From Halomonas sp. HL-93 (GTDB lineage: Bacteria; Pseudomonadota; Gammaproteobacteria; Pseudomonadales; Halomonadaceae), in the NCBI RefSeq assembly GCF_900086985.1, contig NZ_LT593974.1:2108001-2172000 (forward strand): a stretch of DNA of 64,000 bases. Reading direction: 5' to 3'. Position 1 is the first letter of the stretch. The number at the start of each line of letters is the position of its first letter. The position numbers and the translations under genes are program-made. Of the stretch, positions 38,437-48,467 are shown in pieces. The notes below the pieces were generated by a model, which searched no databases, was not told the origin of the DNA, and saw only the letters and a list, made by a program, of their open reading frames with translations.

Positions 38437-38641
38437 TCTTGACTCCTTTTTCTGAATAAAATGCGCGCCACACACGCGATGGTGTTATTAGCTCACGCGA
38501 TCGAATAAACGTTAAGTATAGCGTTCTCAGTGCTCAGCGAATACCGCCAACGACGCCTTAACAGGAAACTGCTAGAATCACCCCACGAAAAGCGCTAGAT
38601 GCTCTTTGCCCACTGATTACTCGCTTACTAAGGAGAGCTGC

Positions 38642-39310
38642 ATGAGCGAGGCGATTGCCCGCGAATTAATGGCCCAACGTTTTCGCAGTTATCTGCCCGT
38701 TGTGGTTGATTTAGAGACGGGCGGCTTTAATGCGCAGGGTGATGCTGTGCTGGAAATTGCAGCCGTCACTCTGACAATGGACCCTGAGGGCAACCTCCTG
38801 CCCGATGCCACTTACGCCTACCATATTCAGCCGTTTGACGGGGCCAACGTTGAACAATCGGCGCTGGATTTCACCGGCATCAATCTGGACGACCCGTTAC
38901 GCCGTCAGGTAGCGCTGAGCGAAGAACAAGCCCTCGGCGAAATTTTTCGGCCTATCCGTAAGTCAATCAAAGCCCATGGATGCTCGCGGGCTATTCTGGT
39001 GGGGCACAACGCAGCGTTCGATCACGGTTTCTTGAACGCAGCGGCTAACCGCTGCGGCATCAAGCGCAACCCCTTTCATCCTTTTTCCAGCTTTGACACG
39101 GCGACACTCGCAGGCTTGGTTTACGGCCAAACCGTGCTGGCTCGCGCGTGCCGAGCTGCTGGCATCGAATTTGATAACAAGGCTGCCCATTCGGCACGCT
39201 ATGATACAGAACGCACAGCGGAGCTATTCTGCGCCATGATCAATCGCTACAAGGATTTGGGCGGATGGCAATTGGCCCAACGCGAGCAGGCCATGGATAA
39301 CGGCGACTAG
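38642..39310 (+). CDS. rnt: Ribonuclease T
   Basis: 222-residue DEDDh exoribonuclease that trims tRNA 3' ends and other stable RNAs. Exo [10 protein letters not shown], Exo [13 protein letters not shown] and Exo [17 protein letters not shown] are intact. The N-terminus ([11 protein letters not shown]) matches RNase T. AAGGAG lies 7 nt before ATG 38642, favoured over 38606. It is a single gene between argG and the phosphofructokinase. Confidence 0.97.
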   Translation: MSEAIARELMAQRFRSYLPVVVDLETGGFNAQGDAVLEIAAVTLTMDPEGNLLPDATYAYHIQPFDGANVEQSALDFTGINLDDPLRRQVALSEEQALGEIFRPIRKSIKAHGCSRAILVGHNAAFDHGFLNAAANRCGIKRNPFHPFSSFDTATLAGLVYGQTVLARACRAAGIEFDNKAAHSARYDTERTAELFCAMINRYKDLGGWQLAQREQAMDNGD

Positions 39311-39393
39311 CCGGATGCAGGCCTAAACGCTTTACGCTAAACTTCGCCTAGTTATTTTTACGCCTTCCGACCTCCAGGAGATGAGATTTTTCC

Positions 39394-40653
39394 ATGGCTC
39401 AGCATAATGCCTTTTACGCCCAATCAGGCGGTGTCACCGCTGTGATCAATGCCAGCGCTTGTGGTGTCATCGAAGCTTGCCGACAAGCCCCCGACCAGAT
39501 TGGTAAGGTCTATGCCGGTCATAACGGCATTATTGGCGCCCTAACGGAAGACCTCATCGATGTGACCCAAGAGAGCGACGATGCCATCGCTGCTCTACGC
39601 TACACACCGGGAGGCGCTTTTGGTTCGTGCCGTTACAAACTTAAGGATATCGACACGCATCGTACCCAGTATGAGCGCCTGATCGAGGTCTTCAAGGCCC
39701 ACGATATTCGTTACTTTTTCTATAACGGTGGCGGTGACAGCGCGGATACCTGCCTAAAAGTCTCCCAGCTGTCCGAAAAACTGGGCTACCCGCTGACCGC
39801 GATTCACGTTCCCAAAACCGTCGATAACGACTTGCCCATCACCGACAACAGCCCAGGATTTGGCAGCGTGGCAAAGTACATTGCCACGTCTACCCGTGAA
39901 GCGTCTTTGGACATTGCGTCGATGTGCGCCACGTCAACCAAGGTATTTGTACTTGAAGTCATGGGGCGCCATGCCGGCTGGATCGCAGCGGCGGGCGGCT
40001 TAGCGGGCGAAGGCCCAGGCGAGCCACCTCACCTGATCATATTCCCGGAAATTCCGTTTAATCGTAAAGCGGTCATGAACAGAGTCGAGCAAAGCGTCCA
40101 ACAGAATGGCTACTGCGTTATTGTGGTATCTGAAGGGGCACGCTACGAAGACGACACTTTCCTGGCCGATGCTGGCAACACCGACGCCTTCGGCCACCGG
40201 CAATTGGGCGGTGTCGCTCCTACGCTGGCTGGCATGATCAAGCAGGACCTGGGCTACAAATACCACTGGGCGGTTGCGGATTATTTACAGCGCGCCGCGC
40301 GCCACTTGGCGTCTAAAACCGATGTGGAACAGGCCTACGCGGTAGGTCGTGAAGCAGTTACCCTGGCACTTGCGGGCAAAAACGCCATGATGCCGGCCAT
40401 TCGTCGCATCTCTCAGTCACCCTATCAGTGGGATGTCATCTCTGCCCCATTGTCTCAAGTGGCTAACCAAGAGAAGTTTATGCCCCGCGATTTCATCAGC
40501 GAGGAAGGTTTCGATATTACCGACGCCTGCCGGGACTATCTCTCGCCGTTGATCCAAGGTGAGGACTTTCCGCCTTTCGAAAATGGCCTGCCTAAAGTAG
40601 CCAAACTGAAACTGGCCAAAGTAGAACGCAAACTGCCTGTGTTCACGCTTTAA
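39394..40653 (+). CDS. pfp: Diphosphate-dependent 6-phosphofructokinase
   Basis: 419-residue PFK family enzyme. GGGDSADTCLK in the phosphoryl-donor loop, PKTVDNDLP with its lysine, and MGRHAGWIAAAGGLA are typical of PPi-using forms that interconvert fructose-6-phosphate and fructose-1,6-bisphosphate reversibly. Halomonads mainly use Entner-Doudoroff glycolysis, so the reverse or balancing direction is plausible. A good SD (CCAGGAG) precedes the ATG. The PPi-hydrolysing ppa lies 2 kb downstream. A strong hairpin terminator follows. Confidence 0.93.
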   Translation: MAQHNAFYAQSGGVTAVINASACGVIEACRQAPDQIGKVYAGHNGIIGALTEDLIDVTQESDDAIAALRYTPGGAFGSCRYKLKDIDTHRTQYERLIEVFKAHDIRYFFYNGGGDSADTCLKVSQLSEKLGYPLTAIHVPKTVDNDLPITDNSPGFGSVAKYIATSTREASLDIASMCATSTKVFVLEVMGRHAGWIAAAGGLAGEGPGEPPHLIIFPEIPFNRKAVMNRVEQSVQQNGYCVIVVSEGARYEDDTFLADAGNTDAFGHRQLGGVAPTLAGMIKQDLGYKYHWAVADYLQRAARHLASKTDVEQAYAVGREAVTLALAGKNAMMPAIRRISQSPYQWDVISAPLSQVANQEKFMPRDFISEEGFDITDACRDYLSPLIQGEDFPPFENGLPKVAKLKLAKVERKLPVFTL

Positions 40654-40677
40654 ACGTTCACTGATACTCATAAGCGA

Positions 40678-40717
40678 AAGCCCAGGATCGTTTTAGCGAC
40701 ACCTGGGCTTATTTATT
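40678..40717. terminator. Terminator between convergent pfp and PP2C-kinase genes
   Basis: AAGCCCAGG / CCTGGGCTT 9-bp stem with a 15-nt loop, followed on the plus strand by T-rich ATTTATTATT. It lies between two convergent genes and probably serves pfp; the minus side has a shorter T-run. Confidence 0.75.
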
Positions 40718-40738
40718 ATTGATGGGTACTGGCAAGTG

Positions 40739-42454
40739 TTAACGCAACAGCCACGACAGCACGAGCAGCAATAGCAAAATACCCGCGACTCCCTGCCAGA
40801 AATGACGCGGCTCTTTGCGCTCTTCATCGTCCGTCGAGCGTTTGCCCAACGGCAACCGCAAAGCATGCAAAAACTCGGATAAACGCCTGAAACGCAGGGA
40901 GCGCTGGGGGTCCAAGGCGCGCCGTAAGGCTTCGTCGAGCTCCGGCGATATTTCCGGATTAGTGGTCCGTGCGTTGCGGTAGGTCAGGCCTTCCAGGTCA
41001 GTATGACTGCGTAGCCGGTTAGGCGTCAGGCTATAGGGCATTGCCCCAGTCAACAGCCAATACACGGTCGAGGCTAATGAGTATTGGTCACTGCGCCGCC
41101 CGACGCTATCGCCCAGCGCGTACTCTGGGGCGGTGTGTTCATTAAATCCTAACTGCCTCAACAGCTCGCCTGAATGACGGTGGCCATCCACTTCGCGCAT
41201 ATGGCAGGCACTAAAGTCAGTGAGAACGACCTTGCCATGGGGGTCGATCAAAATATTATCGGGGTTGATTTGTTGGTGAATGATTTCACGATGGTGCAAG
41301 GCCTGAACGGCTTTACCCAATTGATTGGCGATATCCAACCGCTGGGACAGATTTGCCTGCGGATGGCGCTCGGCCCACTGGCGTAATGTCTCGCCTTCAA
41401 TATGCTGCATCAAATAGTAAAGGTAGCGCCGGGGACGCGACGGCTCAACGACCTTAACCACAAACGGCGAGTTAACCCGCTCAACGACCCATTGTTGAAG
41501 CAAAAAATGCTCTAAGTAAGCGTTGCGTAACGACAGCTCGGGGCTCGGTGCCTTCATCACCATTTCGCGCTCTGAATACACATCCCGTACGCGATAAATA
41601 CGTGACTGCGCCGTGCGTGACAGGACAGCCAGCACTTCCAGGCCATCCAATCTTGCCCCAGGCGCCAACTCTGGTGGAATCGGCAACTCACCGTATAGCT
41701 GACCGGGATGGTCTCGGCTTTCTTCAGGCAGCTCATCAATGCGTACCAGTTGGAAACAAAACTGGTCGCCGCCGTAACCACGCTCTTGAGCCCGTTGCTT
41801 CGCCTCATTGGCAAGACGTTCGCAGGCCGCGTCCAGATCGCTTGCGTCCTGACGAATCAATCGCACGTAGTCGGAGGGCAGCAAGGTGCCGCCGACTGCC
41901 TGGGTAGTAAACAAGAACAGATCGCCCTGCTTCACCTGCAAGTGGGTATAGTCAATATCCACGCTGCCATCCATACCCAGCGCTCGCGACGGATAACGGT
42001 ATCCCCCCAGGTCCGTGACATGGTCGCGGGTCAACTGCTCAAACTCGGCGCCACGCAAGCGAAACACCAGGGTGTCACCCATATGGAATAAGTGGGCATC
42101 GCGTTCACGGAATACGATGGCTGACAGCGATGACACAAAGCTGCCGTTTTTGACGTGCTGACTTTGACCATAACACCAGCTATTGAGTGCTCTAAGCACG
42201 CGAGTCGCTGACGTTTTAACATCCCAGTGATCCGGCGTTGAAAAATAATCGGCTAAAAAGCCGCGTACGCTTATATCGCCCGCTTGTTTTGCTAGGGTAT
42301 TGCGTGAGAGCGAGTCGCTAATGACCGCACAGCCCCCCTTTGCTTTAAGCAACGGCGGTTCGGGAAAGCGTACCGACATGGAACTGCGGTGCAGGCGGCG
42401 GTCGGGTGCAACAAATGCCTGACCGTAACTGATCAGCAATTGGGCGTGTGCCAA
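40739..42454 (-). CDS. PP2C-like phosphatase / Ser-Thr kinase fusion with eroded active sites
   Basis: 571-residue fusion: PP2C-like domain (~5-235), protein kinase domain (~260-525) and a C-terminal membrane helix (~551-569, FWQGVAGILLLLLVLSWLL). It matches proteins named bifunctional Ser/Thr kinase/phosphatase, often near nitrate genes in pseudomonads. Key residues are changed. The PP2C motifs read SDS (D47-S48) instead of ADG and TQA (184-186) instead of SDG. The kinase HRD reads HQQ (393-395), losing the catalytic base, though the VMKAP lysine and TDFS aspartate remain. I start at TTG 42454, with AGGAGG 5 nt upstream; the frame runs from 42484. It may be a scaffold. Confidence 0.82.
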   Translation of the reverse strand: MAHAQLLISYGQAFVAPDRRLHRSSMSVRFPEPPLLKAKGGCAVISDSLSRNTLAKQAGDISVRGFLADYFSTPDHWDVKTSATRVLRALNSWCYGQSQHVKNGSFVSSLSAIVFRERDAHLFHMGDTLVFRLRGAEFEQLTRDHVTDLGGYRYPSRALGMDGSVDIDYTHLQVKQGDLFLFTTQAVGGTLLPSDYVRLIRQDASDLDAACERLANEAKQRAQERGYGGDQFCFQLVRIDELPEESRDHPGQLYGELPIPPELAPGARLDGLEVLAVLSRTAQSRIYRVRDVYSEREMVMKAPSPELSLRNAYLEHFLLQQWVVERVNSPFVVKVVEPSRPRRYLYYLMQHIEGETLRQWAERHPQANLSQRLDIANQLGKAVQALHHREIIHQQINPDNILIDPHGKVVLTDFSACHMREVDGHRHSGELLRQLGFNEHTAPEYALGDSVGRRSDQYSLASTVYWLLTGAMPYSLTPNRLRSHTDLEGLTYRNARTTNPEISPELDEALRRALDPQRSLRFRRLSEFLHALRLPLGKRSTDDEERKEPRHFWQGVAGILLLLLVLSWLLR

Positions 42455-42701
42455 GTCATCCTCCTGAGCATACAGCGTTGGCAACTGACATCACTGTCTA
42501 AGTAGAACCTATGATACACGCTGATAGCGCTAAACGATGCCCGCCAAACGTCGTGAGATGGCAAGGCAGGCTATTCAGCGCTGATAGCATTTACGCAACA
42601 CCTATGTCGCATTGGTAATCCTGCGGCCATGTTCGTATAATTCGTCGTTATCCATATAGCAACTTCGATTGCCTAGCCATTGTACGACCAAGGAATTAAC
42701 G

Positions 42702-43232
42702 ATGAACTTCGACAACATCCCCGCTGGTAAGGATCTGCCCAACGACTTATACGTGGCGATTGAAATCCCTGCCAACCATGCGCCGATCAAGTACGAGATC
42801 GACAAAGACATGGGGGCCCTGCTGGTCGACCGCTTTATGGCCACTCCCATGTTCTATCCGGCCAACTACGGTTTTATTCCCCACACCTTGGCCGACGATG
42901 GTGACCCGTTAGACGCCCTCGTCGTTACCCCCCATCCGGTTCAGCCGGGAAGCATTATCCGTGCACGCCCAGTAGGCATCCTCAACATGACGGATGAAGC
43001 CGGTGAAGACGCCAAGCTGGTCTGCGTCCCTCACCCCAAACTCAGCTCGCTTTACGACGACATTCAGGAAGTCACCGACTTACCCGAGCTGCTGCGTCAG
43101 CAAATCGCCCACTTCTTCGAAAACTATAAGGACCTCGAAAAAGGCAAATGGGTGAAAGTTGAGTCCTGGGAAGGCGTAGAAGCGGCACGTAAAGCGATTG
43201 AAAAATCAGCGGCGGCTTACCATAAAGCCTAA
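42702..43232 (+). CDS. ppa: Inorganic pyrophosphatase
   Basis: 176-residue family I PPase hydrolysing PPi to phosphate in the cytoplasm. [24 protein letters not shown] contains the metal-binding aspartates (DGDPLD) and [11 protein letters not shown] follows as usual. AAGGAA lies 6 nt before ATG 42702, preferred to the in-frame start at 42669. It diverges from the PP2C-kinase fusion and has its own strong terminator. Coexistence with a PPi-dependent PFK implies competition for PPi. Confidence 0.97.
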   Translation: MNFDNIPAGKDLPNDLYVAIEIPANHAPIKYEIDKDMGALLVDRFMATPMFYPANYGFIPHTLADDGDPLDALVVTPHPVQPGSIIRARPVGILNMTDEAGEDAKLVCVPHPKLSSLYDDIQEVTDLPELLRQQIAHFFENYKDLEKGKWVKVESWEGVEAARKAIEKSAAAYHKA

Positions 43233-43256
43233 CCTCTCTCGGTTTAGCGCCGCACG

Positions 43257-43295
43257 CAACGGGGCCACCTTCGGGTGGCCCCGTTGCTTTATAAA
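43257..43295 (+). terminator. Intrinsic terminator after ppa
   Basis: A 14-bp perfect stem GCAACGGGGCCACC / GGTGGCCCCGTTGC capped by a TTCG tetraloop (43257-43288), followed by TTTATAA. Very stable; the T-run is short. Confidence 0.9.
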
Positions 43296-43401
43296 CCCAC
43301 TGGCATGCGCTGGATGCTCGCTTAGCTTGCAACCGTTGCCAGCGCTTTAAGTTGCGGTATGCTAGGCAGCTGAATATTGACCTATTGACCAAGGACGTAC
43401 T

Positions 43402-45312
43402 TTGCTGACACTTCGACGTTTAGGGCTTGTATTACTGCTAGGGGCGTTACCGATATTGGCCCAAGCCCAGTGGTTCTCATCAAGCGATCAGAGTGACGAT
43501 TTTCTTCCGGTGTCAGAGGCCTTTCAGCCGACGGCTTGGCATGACGGCGAGACATTATTTATTGGCGTCGAAAGCGCTGAGGGTTACTACCTCTATCGCC
43601 ATCAGTTCGCAGTAGAGAGCCTTGAAAATGACGTAGAATTAGGCGAGCCCGACTTACCTGAAGGCACGTTTACCAACGATGAGTTCATGGGCGACGTGTA
43701 TGTTTTCCGTGATCAAGTGATCATGGAAGTACCTCTGGAAAGCGCCTATTCGGGCCCTCTGGACGTCGATTTCACTTTTCAAGGCTGTGCCGACGAAGGA
43801 CTCTGCTACCCCCCAGAGACGCTGTCTCTGCAAGCCACCGAAAGCCAGCCACCGAGTCAATTTGCCGACGAGCAGCCGTCCGCCACTTCCAACGAAGCAC
43901 CCGCTTCCTCGCCATCGACAGCGCCAACTGAAAACGGCACCACCGCCGACACAACACAGGCACCCTCAGCGTTTGACGACAGTGAGGATATTGACGACGC
44001 ACCAAAAAGCGCCGACAGCCGCTTTAGCACCTTGATGACCGATGCCAGTTTGCCTCTGGCGCTAAGCATTTTCTTTATAGCTGGCATCGGACTGACATTT
44101 ACACCTTGCGTATTACCCATGGTGCCTATCCTGTCGTCGATTATCGTCGGGCAGCAACCCACCCGTCCTCGTGCTTTTCTGCTTTCGGCCAGCTATGTTC
44201 TCGGCATGGCAGCCACCTATGCCGGGGTAGGTGTACTGATGGGTCTGTTTGGGGCCGGCCTCAATCTCCAGGCGCAGTTGCAGTCTGCCCCCGTGCTGAT
44301 CACCTTCACTATTCTATTCAGCCTGTTTGGCCTGGCGATGCTCGGCGCGTTTGACCTGCGCCTTTCGCCTCGCCTCGCTCAGCGCGTAGATGCCTGGCAG
44401 TCACGGGCTCAAAAAAGCGGCCCTGGGGGCTTGGCACTTGCCGGCGCCCTATCAGTGCTGGTGGTATCCCCCTGTGTAACAGCGCCCTTAGCCGGAGCAC
44501 TGGTTATAATCTCGACCACCGGTGATGCCCTCACTGGCGGTGCCATACTGTTTGCGCTGGGCATGGGGATGGGCGTGCCGCTGTTACTCGTGGGTACTTT
44601 TGGTGCGACGTTACTCCCCCGTTCGGGGGCATGGTTGAACGGCGTCAAAACGGCGTTTGGCCTACTGCTGTTTGGCGTGGCTATCTGGATGATAGAACGC
44701 CTAATCCCCGCTCAGTTGACGCTATTACTCTGGGCGCTGCTTGCCATTGGTACGGCATTGGCATTGGGAGCCGTACAAACCAATACTCCTTCCGGCTGGC
44801 CCAAAGCCCGCCAAACACTGGGGCTTGTGCTGTTAACTTGGGGGATTGCCCTCACGATAGGGGCTGCCCTGGGGTCCCATAATCCGCTTCGCCCGCTACA
44901 GCTCCCAACCACCAGCACTAATGCCACTTCGGCACCGCTCGAGTTTCAACGTTTGGATCGGTTATCAGCGCTCGATAACGCTATCGACGAAGCTGAAGCT
45001 GCAAACAAGCCAGTCTTCGTCCATTTCACGGCGGATTGGTGCATCTCCTGCCGCCAGTTAGAACGTGAGGTTTACACTGACCCTGACGTTATCGATGAAC
45101 TCTCAGGCTTTGAGCGTATTGCCGTCGATGTTACTGAGACCAATGCACAAAGCCGAGAACTGCTGGATAGTTACCAGCTATTCGGCCCGCCTAGCTTGTT
45201 ATTTTTTCACCAAGGGCAAGAAGTGCGTGAGGCGCGCATTCAAGGCGACATTAATGCCACTGACTTTACCCAGCACCTCCGCGAATTGGCACGCTGGGTT
45301 GAGAATCGCTAG
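43402..45312 (+). CDS. dsbD: Protein-disulfide reductase DsbD
   Basis: 636-residue inner-membrane protein that carries reducing power from thioredoxin to periplasmic DsbC and DsbG. Signal peptide ~1-22; periplasmic alpha domain with CADEGLC; about eight helices with the beta-domain cysteines (FTPCVLPMVPI, SPCVTAPLAGA); C-terminal thioredoxin-like gamma domain with DWCISC. All six cysteines are present. A low-complexity Ser/Thr/Pro/Ala linker (~150-205) follows the alpha domain. The start is TTG at 43402: AAGGA lies 6 nt upstream and the next residues (LTLRRLGLVLLLGALPILAQA) are the signal peptide, with no usable ATG. Confidence 0.95.
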   Translation: MLTLRRLGLVLLLGALPILAQAQWFSSSDQSDDFLPVSEAFQPTAWHDGETLFIGVESAEGYYLYRHQFAVESLENDVELGEPDLPEGTFTNDEFMGDVYVFRDQVIMEVPLESAYSGPLDVDFTFQGCADEGLCYPPETLSLQATESQPPSQFADEQPSATSNEAPASSPSTAPTENGTTADTTQAPSAFDDSEDIDDAPKSADSRFSTLMTDASLPLALSIFFIAGIGLTFTPCVLPMVPILSSIIVGQQPTRPRAFLLSASYVLGMAATYAGVGVLMGLFGAGLNLQAQLQSAPVLITFTILFSLFGLAMLGAFDLRLSPRLAQRVDAWQSRAQKSGPGGLALAGALSVLVVSPCVTAPLAGALVIISTTGDALTGGAILFALGMGMGVPLLLVGTFGATLLPRSGAWLNGVKTAFGLLLFGVAIWMIERLIPAQLTLLLWALLAIGTALALGAVQTNTPSGWPKARQTLGLVLLTWGIALTIGAALGSHNPLRPLQLPTTSTNATSAPLEFQRLDRLSALDNAIDEAEAANKPVFVHFTADWCISCRQLEREVYTDPDVIDELSGFERIAVDVTETNAQSRELLDSYQLFGPPSLLFFHQGQEVREARIQGDINATDFTQHLRELARWVENR

Positions 45313-45605
45313 GCTGGCATAGGCGAGCACAGCGTAGCTAAGACGTGATAATGGGGCTACTTGTCGCGAATATCGTAAAACAGTCGTTTAAAAATACCAT
45401 TAGGCAGCCGTTACACGATGGCTGGACATCGTTTGAGTTTTTCGGCACACTTCGCCCCATATTGTTTGAACTTCTGCTTTTATAAGCAGTAAAAAAGGGT
45501 AACGTTCGTCATCGTGCGGCGTTCTCTACATTTTTTCATTTGGTTTACTGCGCTATTAGAGCGTGGTAGGCACACCACTCTTAACAATAGTGACGGGGCT
45601 AGGTA

Positions 45606-46076
45606 ATGGATATCCGCAAAGTTAAAAAGCTGATTGAACTACTTGAAGAGTCCAATATTAGCGAGATTGAAATCCAGGAAGGCGAAGAGTCTGTCCGTAT
45701 CAGCCGCCATCCCAATGGCGCCACATGGCAGCCACAACCCATGCCTCAGTATGCCCAGCCAGCCCCGCAACAGGCCCCTGCTGCACCTGCCGTTAATACC
45801 CAGGCCTCTGAAGCAGACCCCATTCCCGGCAACAGCTATCGCGGTGAAGCCGTTAGCTCGCCAATGGTCGGCACTTTCTACCGCAGTCCGGCGCCGGGCG
45901 CCAAATCCTTTGTTGAAGTAGGCGACACCGTTAAACAAGGTGATACGGTTTGCATCGTCGAAGCAATGAAGATGATGAATCAAATTGAAGCGGACCGAGA
46001 CGGCGTAGTGGAAGCCATTCTGGTGGAAGACGGTGAGCCGGTGGAATTTGATCAGCCCATGATCGTCCTCGCTTAA
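45606..46076 (+). CDS. accB: Biotin carboxyl carrier protein of acetyl-CoA carboxylase
   Basis: 156-residue carrier whose biotin is attached at K122 in EAMKMMNQI, the same number as in E. coli. The N-terminal ~35 residues match AccB ([17 protein letters not shown]), joined by a Pro/Ala/Gln-rich hinge (~42-72) to the biotinyl domain with its thumb ([18 protein letters not shown]). accC follows 30 nt later as one operon. The 293-nt upstream gap holds no gene and no promoter I could define; aroQ, which precedes accB in several gammaproteobacteria, is not here. Confidence 0.97.
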   Translation: MDIRKVKKLIELLEESNISEIEIQEGEESVRISRHPNGATWQPQPMPQYAQPAPQQAPAAPAVNTQASEADPIPGNSYRGEAVSSPMVGTFYRSPAPGAKSFVEVGDTVKQGDTVCIVEAMKMMNQIEADRDGVVEAILVEDGEPVEFDQPMIVLA

Positions 46077-46106
46077 TCCTTTATTTCAACACGGGTGGAC
46101 TCTACC

Positions 46107-47447
46107 ATGCTCGACAAGGTACTTATCGCCAACCGCGGCGAGATTGCCCTACGTATCCTCCGGGCCTGTAAAGAGCTAGGCATCAAAACCGTGGCGGTTC
46201 ATTCCAAAGCGGACCGCGAGCTAATGCACGTGCGCTTAGCCGACGAAGCGGTATGTATCGGCCCAGCCTCCTCTGCACAGTCCTATTTAAATATTCCTGC
46301 GCTAATCAGCGCCGCAGAAGTCACCGATTCCAGCGCTATTCACCCCGGCTATGGCTTTTTATCCGAAAACGCCAACTTTGCCGAACAGGTCGAGCGATCA
46401 GGCTTCACGTTTATCGGCCCTCGCGCCGAAACCATTCGGCTAATGGGCGACAAAGTAAGCGCTATTGAGGCCATGAAAGTCGCTGGCGTACCTACCGTAC
46501 CCGGATCAGACGGACCACTGGGTGACGACGATAAAACCAACCTCGCCATGGCTCGGCATATTGGCTACCCCATCATTATCAAGGCAGCCTCTGGCGGGGG
46601 CGGTCGCGGTATGCGGGTGGTGCACTCTGAAGGCCATCTTCTTTCCGCCATTAACGTCACACGTACCGAAGCCCACTCCGCGTTTGGCGATGGCACAGTC
46701 TACATGGAGAAATTCCTGGAAAATCCGCGCCATGTGGAAGTCCAGGTACTCGCCGACGGCCAAGGCAACGCGATTCACCTCTATGACCGGGATTGCTCGC
46801 TGCAGCGACGCCACCAGAAGGTCTTAGAGGAAGCGCCAGCACCCGGCATCGATCCTGAAGCGCGCGCCAAAGTATTGGAAGCATGTCGCCAAGCCTGCAT
46901 TGAGATTAACTATCGTGGCGCTGGCACCTTTGAATTCCTTTACGAAGACGGTGATTTTTTCTTTATCGAAATGAACACCCGCGTTCAGGTCGAACACCCG
47001 GTAACAGAAATGGTAACCGGCGTGGATATTGTCAAAGAACAACTGCGCATCGCCTCCGGCCTGCCGATGTCGATTCGTCAAGAAGACGTAGTGCTGAACG
47101 GCCACTCCTTCGAATGCCGCATCAATGCCGAAGACGCACGGACATTCATGCCGTCTCCCGGCAAGGTCACGCTTTACCATGCGCCTGGCGGTCTCGGGGT
47201 ACGCATGGACTCCCACCTTTATACTGGCTATACCGTTCCACCGCATTACGACTCACTGATTGGCAAGCTGATCACCTGGGGAGCGGACCGCGAAATCGCC
47301 TTAACACGCATGCGCAATGCGCTTGATGAACTGCTCGTTGAAGGCATCAAAACCAATATCGATCTGCAAAAAGATTTAGTGCGTGACAGTTACTTCCGCC
47401 AGGGTGGTGTCAACATCCACTATCTCGAAAAGAAACTCAGCAACTAA
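46107..47447 (+). CDS. accC: Biotin carboxylase subunit of acetyl-CoA carboxylase
   Basis: 446-residue ATP-grasp enzyme that carboxylates biotin on Acc[18 protein letters not shown] opens the protein; [14 protein letters not shown] is the ATP-binding glycine loop; [14 protein letters not shown] carries active-site residues. ATG 46107 gives the conserved N-terminus; the in-frame start at 46095 adds four residues without support. Followed by a strong terminator before prmA. Confidence 0.98.
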   Translation: MLDKVLIANRGEIALRILRACKELGIKTVAVHSKADRELMHVRLADEAVCIGPASSAQSYLNIPALISAAEVTDSSAIHPGYGFLSENANFAEQVERSGFTFIGPRAETIRLMGDKVSAIEAMKVAGVPTVPGSDGPLGDDDKTNLAMARHIGYPIIIKAASGGGGRGMRVVHSEGHLLSAINVTRTEAHSAFGDGTVYMEKFLENPRHVEVQVLADGQGNAIHLYDRDCSLQRRHQKVLEEAPAPGIDPEARAKVLEACRQACIEINYRGAGTFEFLYEDGDFFFIEMNTRVQVEHPVTEMVTGVDIVKEQLRIASGLPMSIRQEDVVLNGHSFECRINAEDARTFMPSPGKVTLYHAPGGLGVRMDSHLYTGYTVPPHYDSLIGKLITWGADREIALTRMRNALDELLVEGIKTNIDLQKDLVRDSYFRQGGVNIHYLEKKLSN

Positions 47448-47468
47448 CTCAACCTGAGTTTAATCAGC

Positions 47469-47502
47469 ACGGGGTGGCCGCCAAACCACCCCGTCCCTTT
47501 TT
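47469..47502 (+). terminator. Intrinsic terminator after accC
   Basis: ACGGGGTGG / CCACCCCGT 9-bp stem (47469-47494), 8-nt loop, then CCC and five T. prmA begins 18 nt later, so read-through may still feed it. Confidence 0.88.
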
Positions 47503-47520
47503 GTGTTGCGGAGAACCGGC

Positions 47521-48432
47521 ATGCCATGGCTTCAACTAAAAGCACACGTTCCGCCCGAGCAGGCAGAGCTTCTGGAAGAGCTACTGCTGGAAGAAGGAGC
47601 AACGGCGATTGGGTTTCAAGATGCCCATGATGAGCCGGTATTCGAGCCTGAACGCGGCACAACACCGCTATGGCAAGACACCGTTGTCACCGGGCTCTAT
47701 GACGACCTCGAAGGCATTGACGCCATGCTCGCGCGCATCGAAGCCGCTTGGTCAGAACAGGTGCCCGACGAGCCCTGCCCTGCCATTGAATATGAGTTAC
47801 TGGCGGACAGGGACTGGGAGCGCGAATGGATGGAGGATTTTACCCCTCTGCGCATGGGCCAGCGACTCTGGATTGTGCCAAGCTGGCACGAACCACCCGA
47901 GTCCGACGCCGTTAATTTGGTCCTCGATCCAGGCTTGGCCTTTGGCACTGGCACACACCCAACCACCGCACTGTGCTTGGAATGGCTTGATGAACTAGCA
48001 GTAAGCGGCCACCTCGCCGGGCAACAGGTGCTCGACATTGGCTGCGGCTCGGGCATCCTTGCCATTGCCGCATTAAAGCTCGGCGCGGCGCATGCCGATG
48101 GTACTGATATTGACCCTCAGGCACTGCAAGCAAGTCGGGAAAATGCCGAACGCAACCATATCGCTGAGACATCGCTGGCACTCTATTACCCAGAGCAACT
48201 GGCCGCACACGACTATCCGATTGTCACCGCCAATATTCTGGCGGGTCCACTGGTGGAACTCGCAAGTACCATTGCTGGCCACGTGGCCCCTGGCGGACGT
48301 ATCGCTCTCTCAGGTATTTTGGCCAACCAAGCCGACGAGGTGCTGCACGCGTACCAAGAAGAAGGCCTGCACATGGAGCCGCCAACCGTTCGAGAAGGCT
48401 GGGTACGTCTTACCGGTCAGCGACCGGTTTAA
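47521..48432 (+). CDS. prmA: Ribosomal protein L11 methyltransferase
   Basis: 303-residue SAM-dependent methyltransferase that trimethylates L11. DPGLAFGTGTHPTTALCLEWL and VLDIGCGSGILAIAALKLGA (SAM motif I) identify PrmA, and TANILAGPL gives the catalytic NxL-type segment. GGAG lies 7 nt before ATG 47521; the frame extends to 47503 but that lies inside the terminator-to-SD gap. The accBC-prmA order is conserved in many gammaproteobacteria. Confidence 0.96.
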   Translation: MPWLQLKAHVPPEQAELLEELLLEEGATAIGFQDAHDEPVFEPERGTTPLWQDTVVTGLYDDLEGIDAMLARIEAAWSEQVPDEPCPAIEYELLADRDWEREWMEDFTPLRMGQRLWIVPSWHEPPESDAVNLVLDPGLAFGTGTHPTTALCLEWLDELAVSGHLAGQQVLDIGCGSGILAIAALKLGAAHADGTDIDPQALQASRENAERNHIAETSLALYYPEQLAAHDYPIVTANILAGPLVELASTIAGHVAPGGRIALSGILANQADEVLHAYQEEGLHMEPPTVREGWVRLTGQRPV

Positions 48433-48467
48433 TTCAGTTAACCTAGCCTTCACCCCACCGCCGAGTA

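Noticed and set aside
45477..45495. CTGCTT / AAGCAG hairpin in the dsbD-accB gap as dsbD terminator
   Set aside because: It is followed by A-rich rather than T-rich sequence on the plus strand and the stem is only 6 bp.
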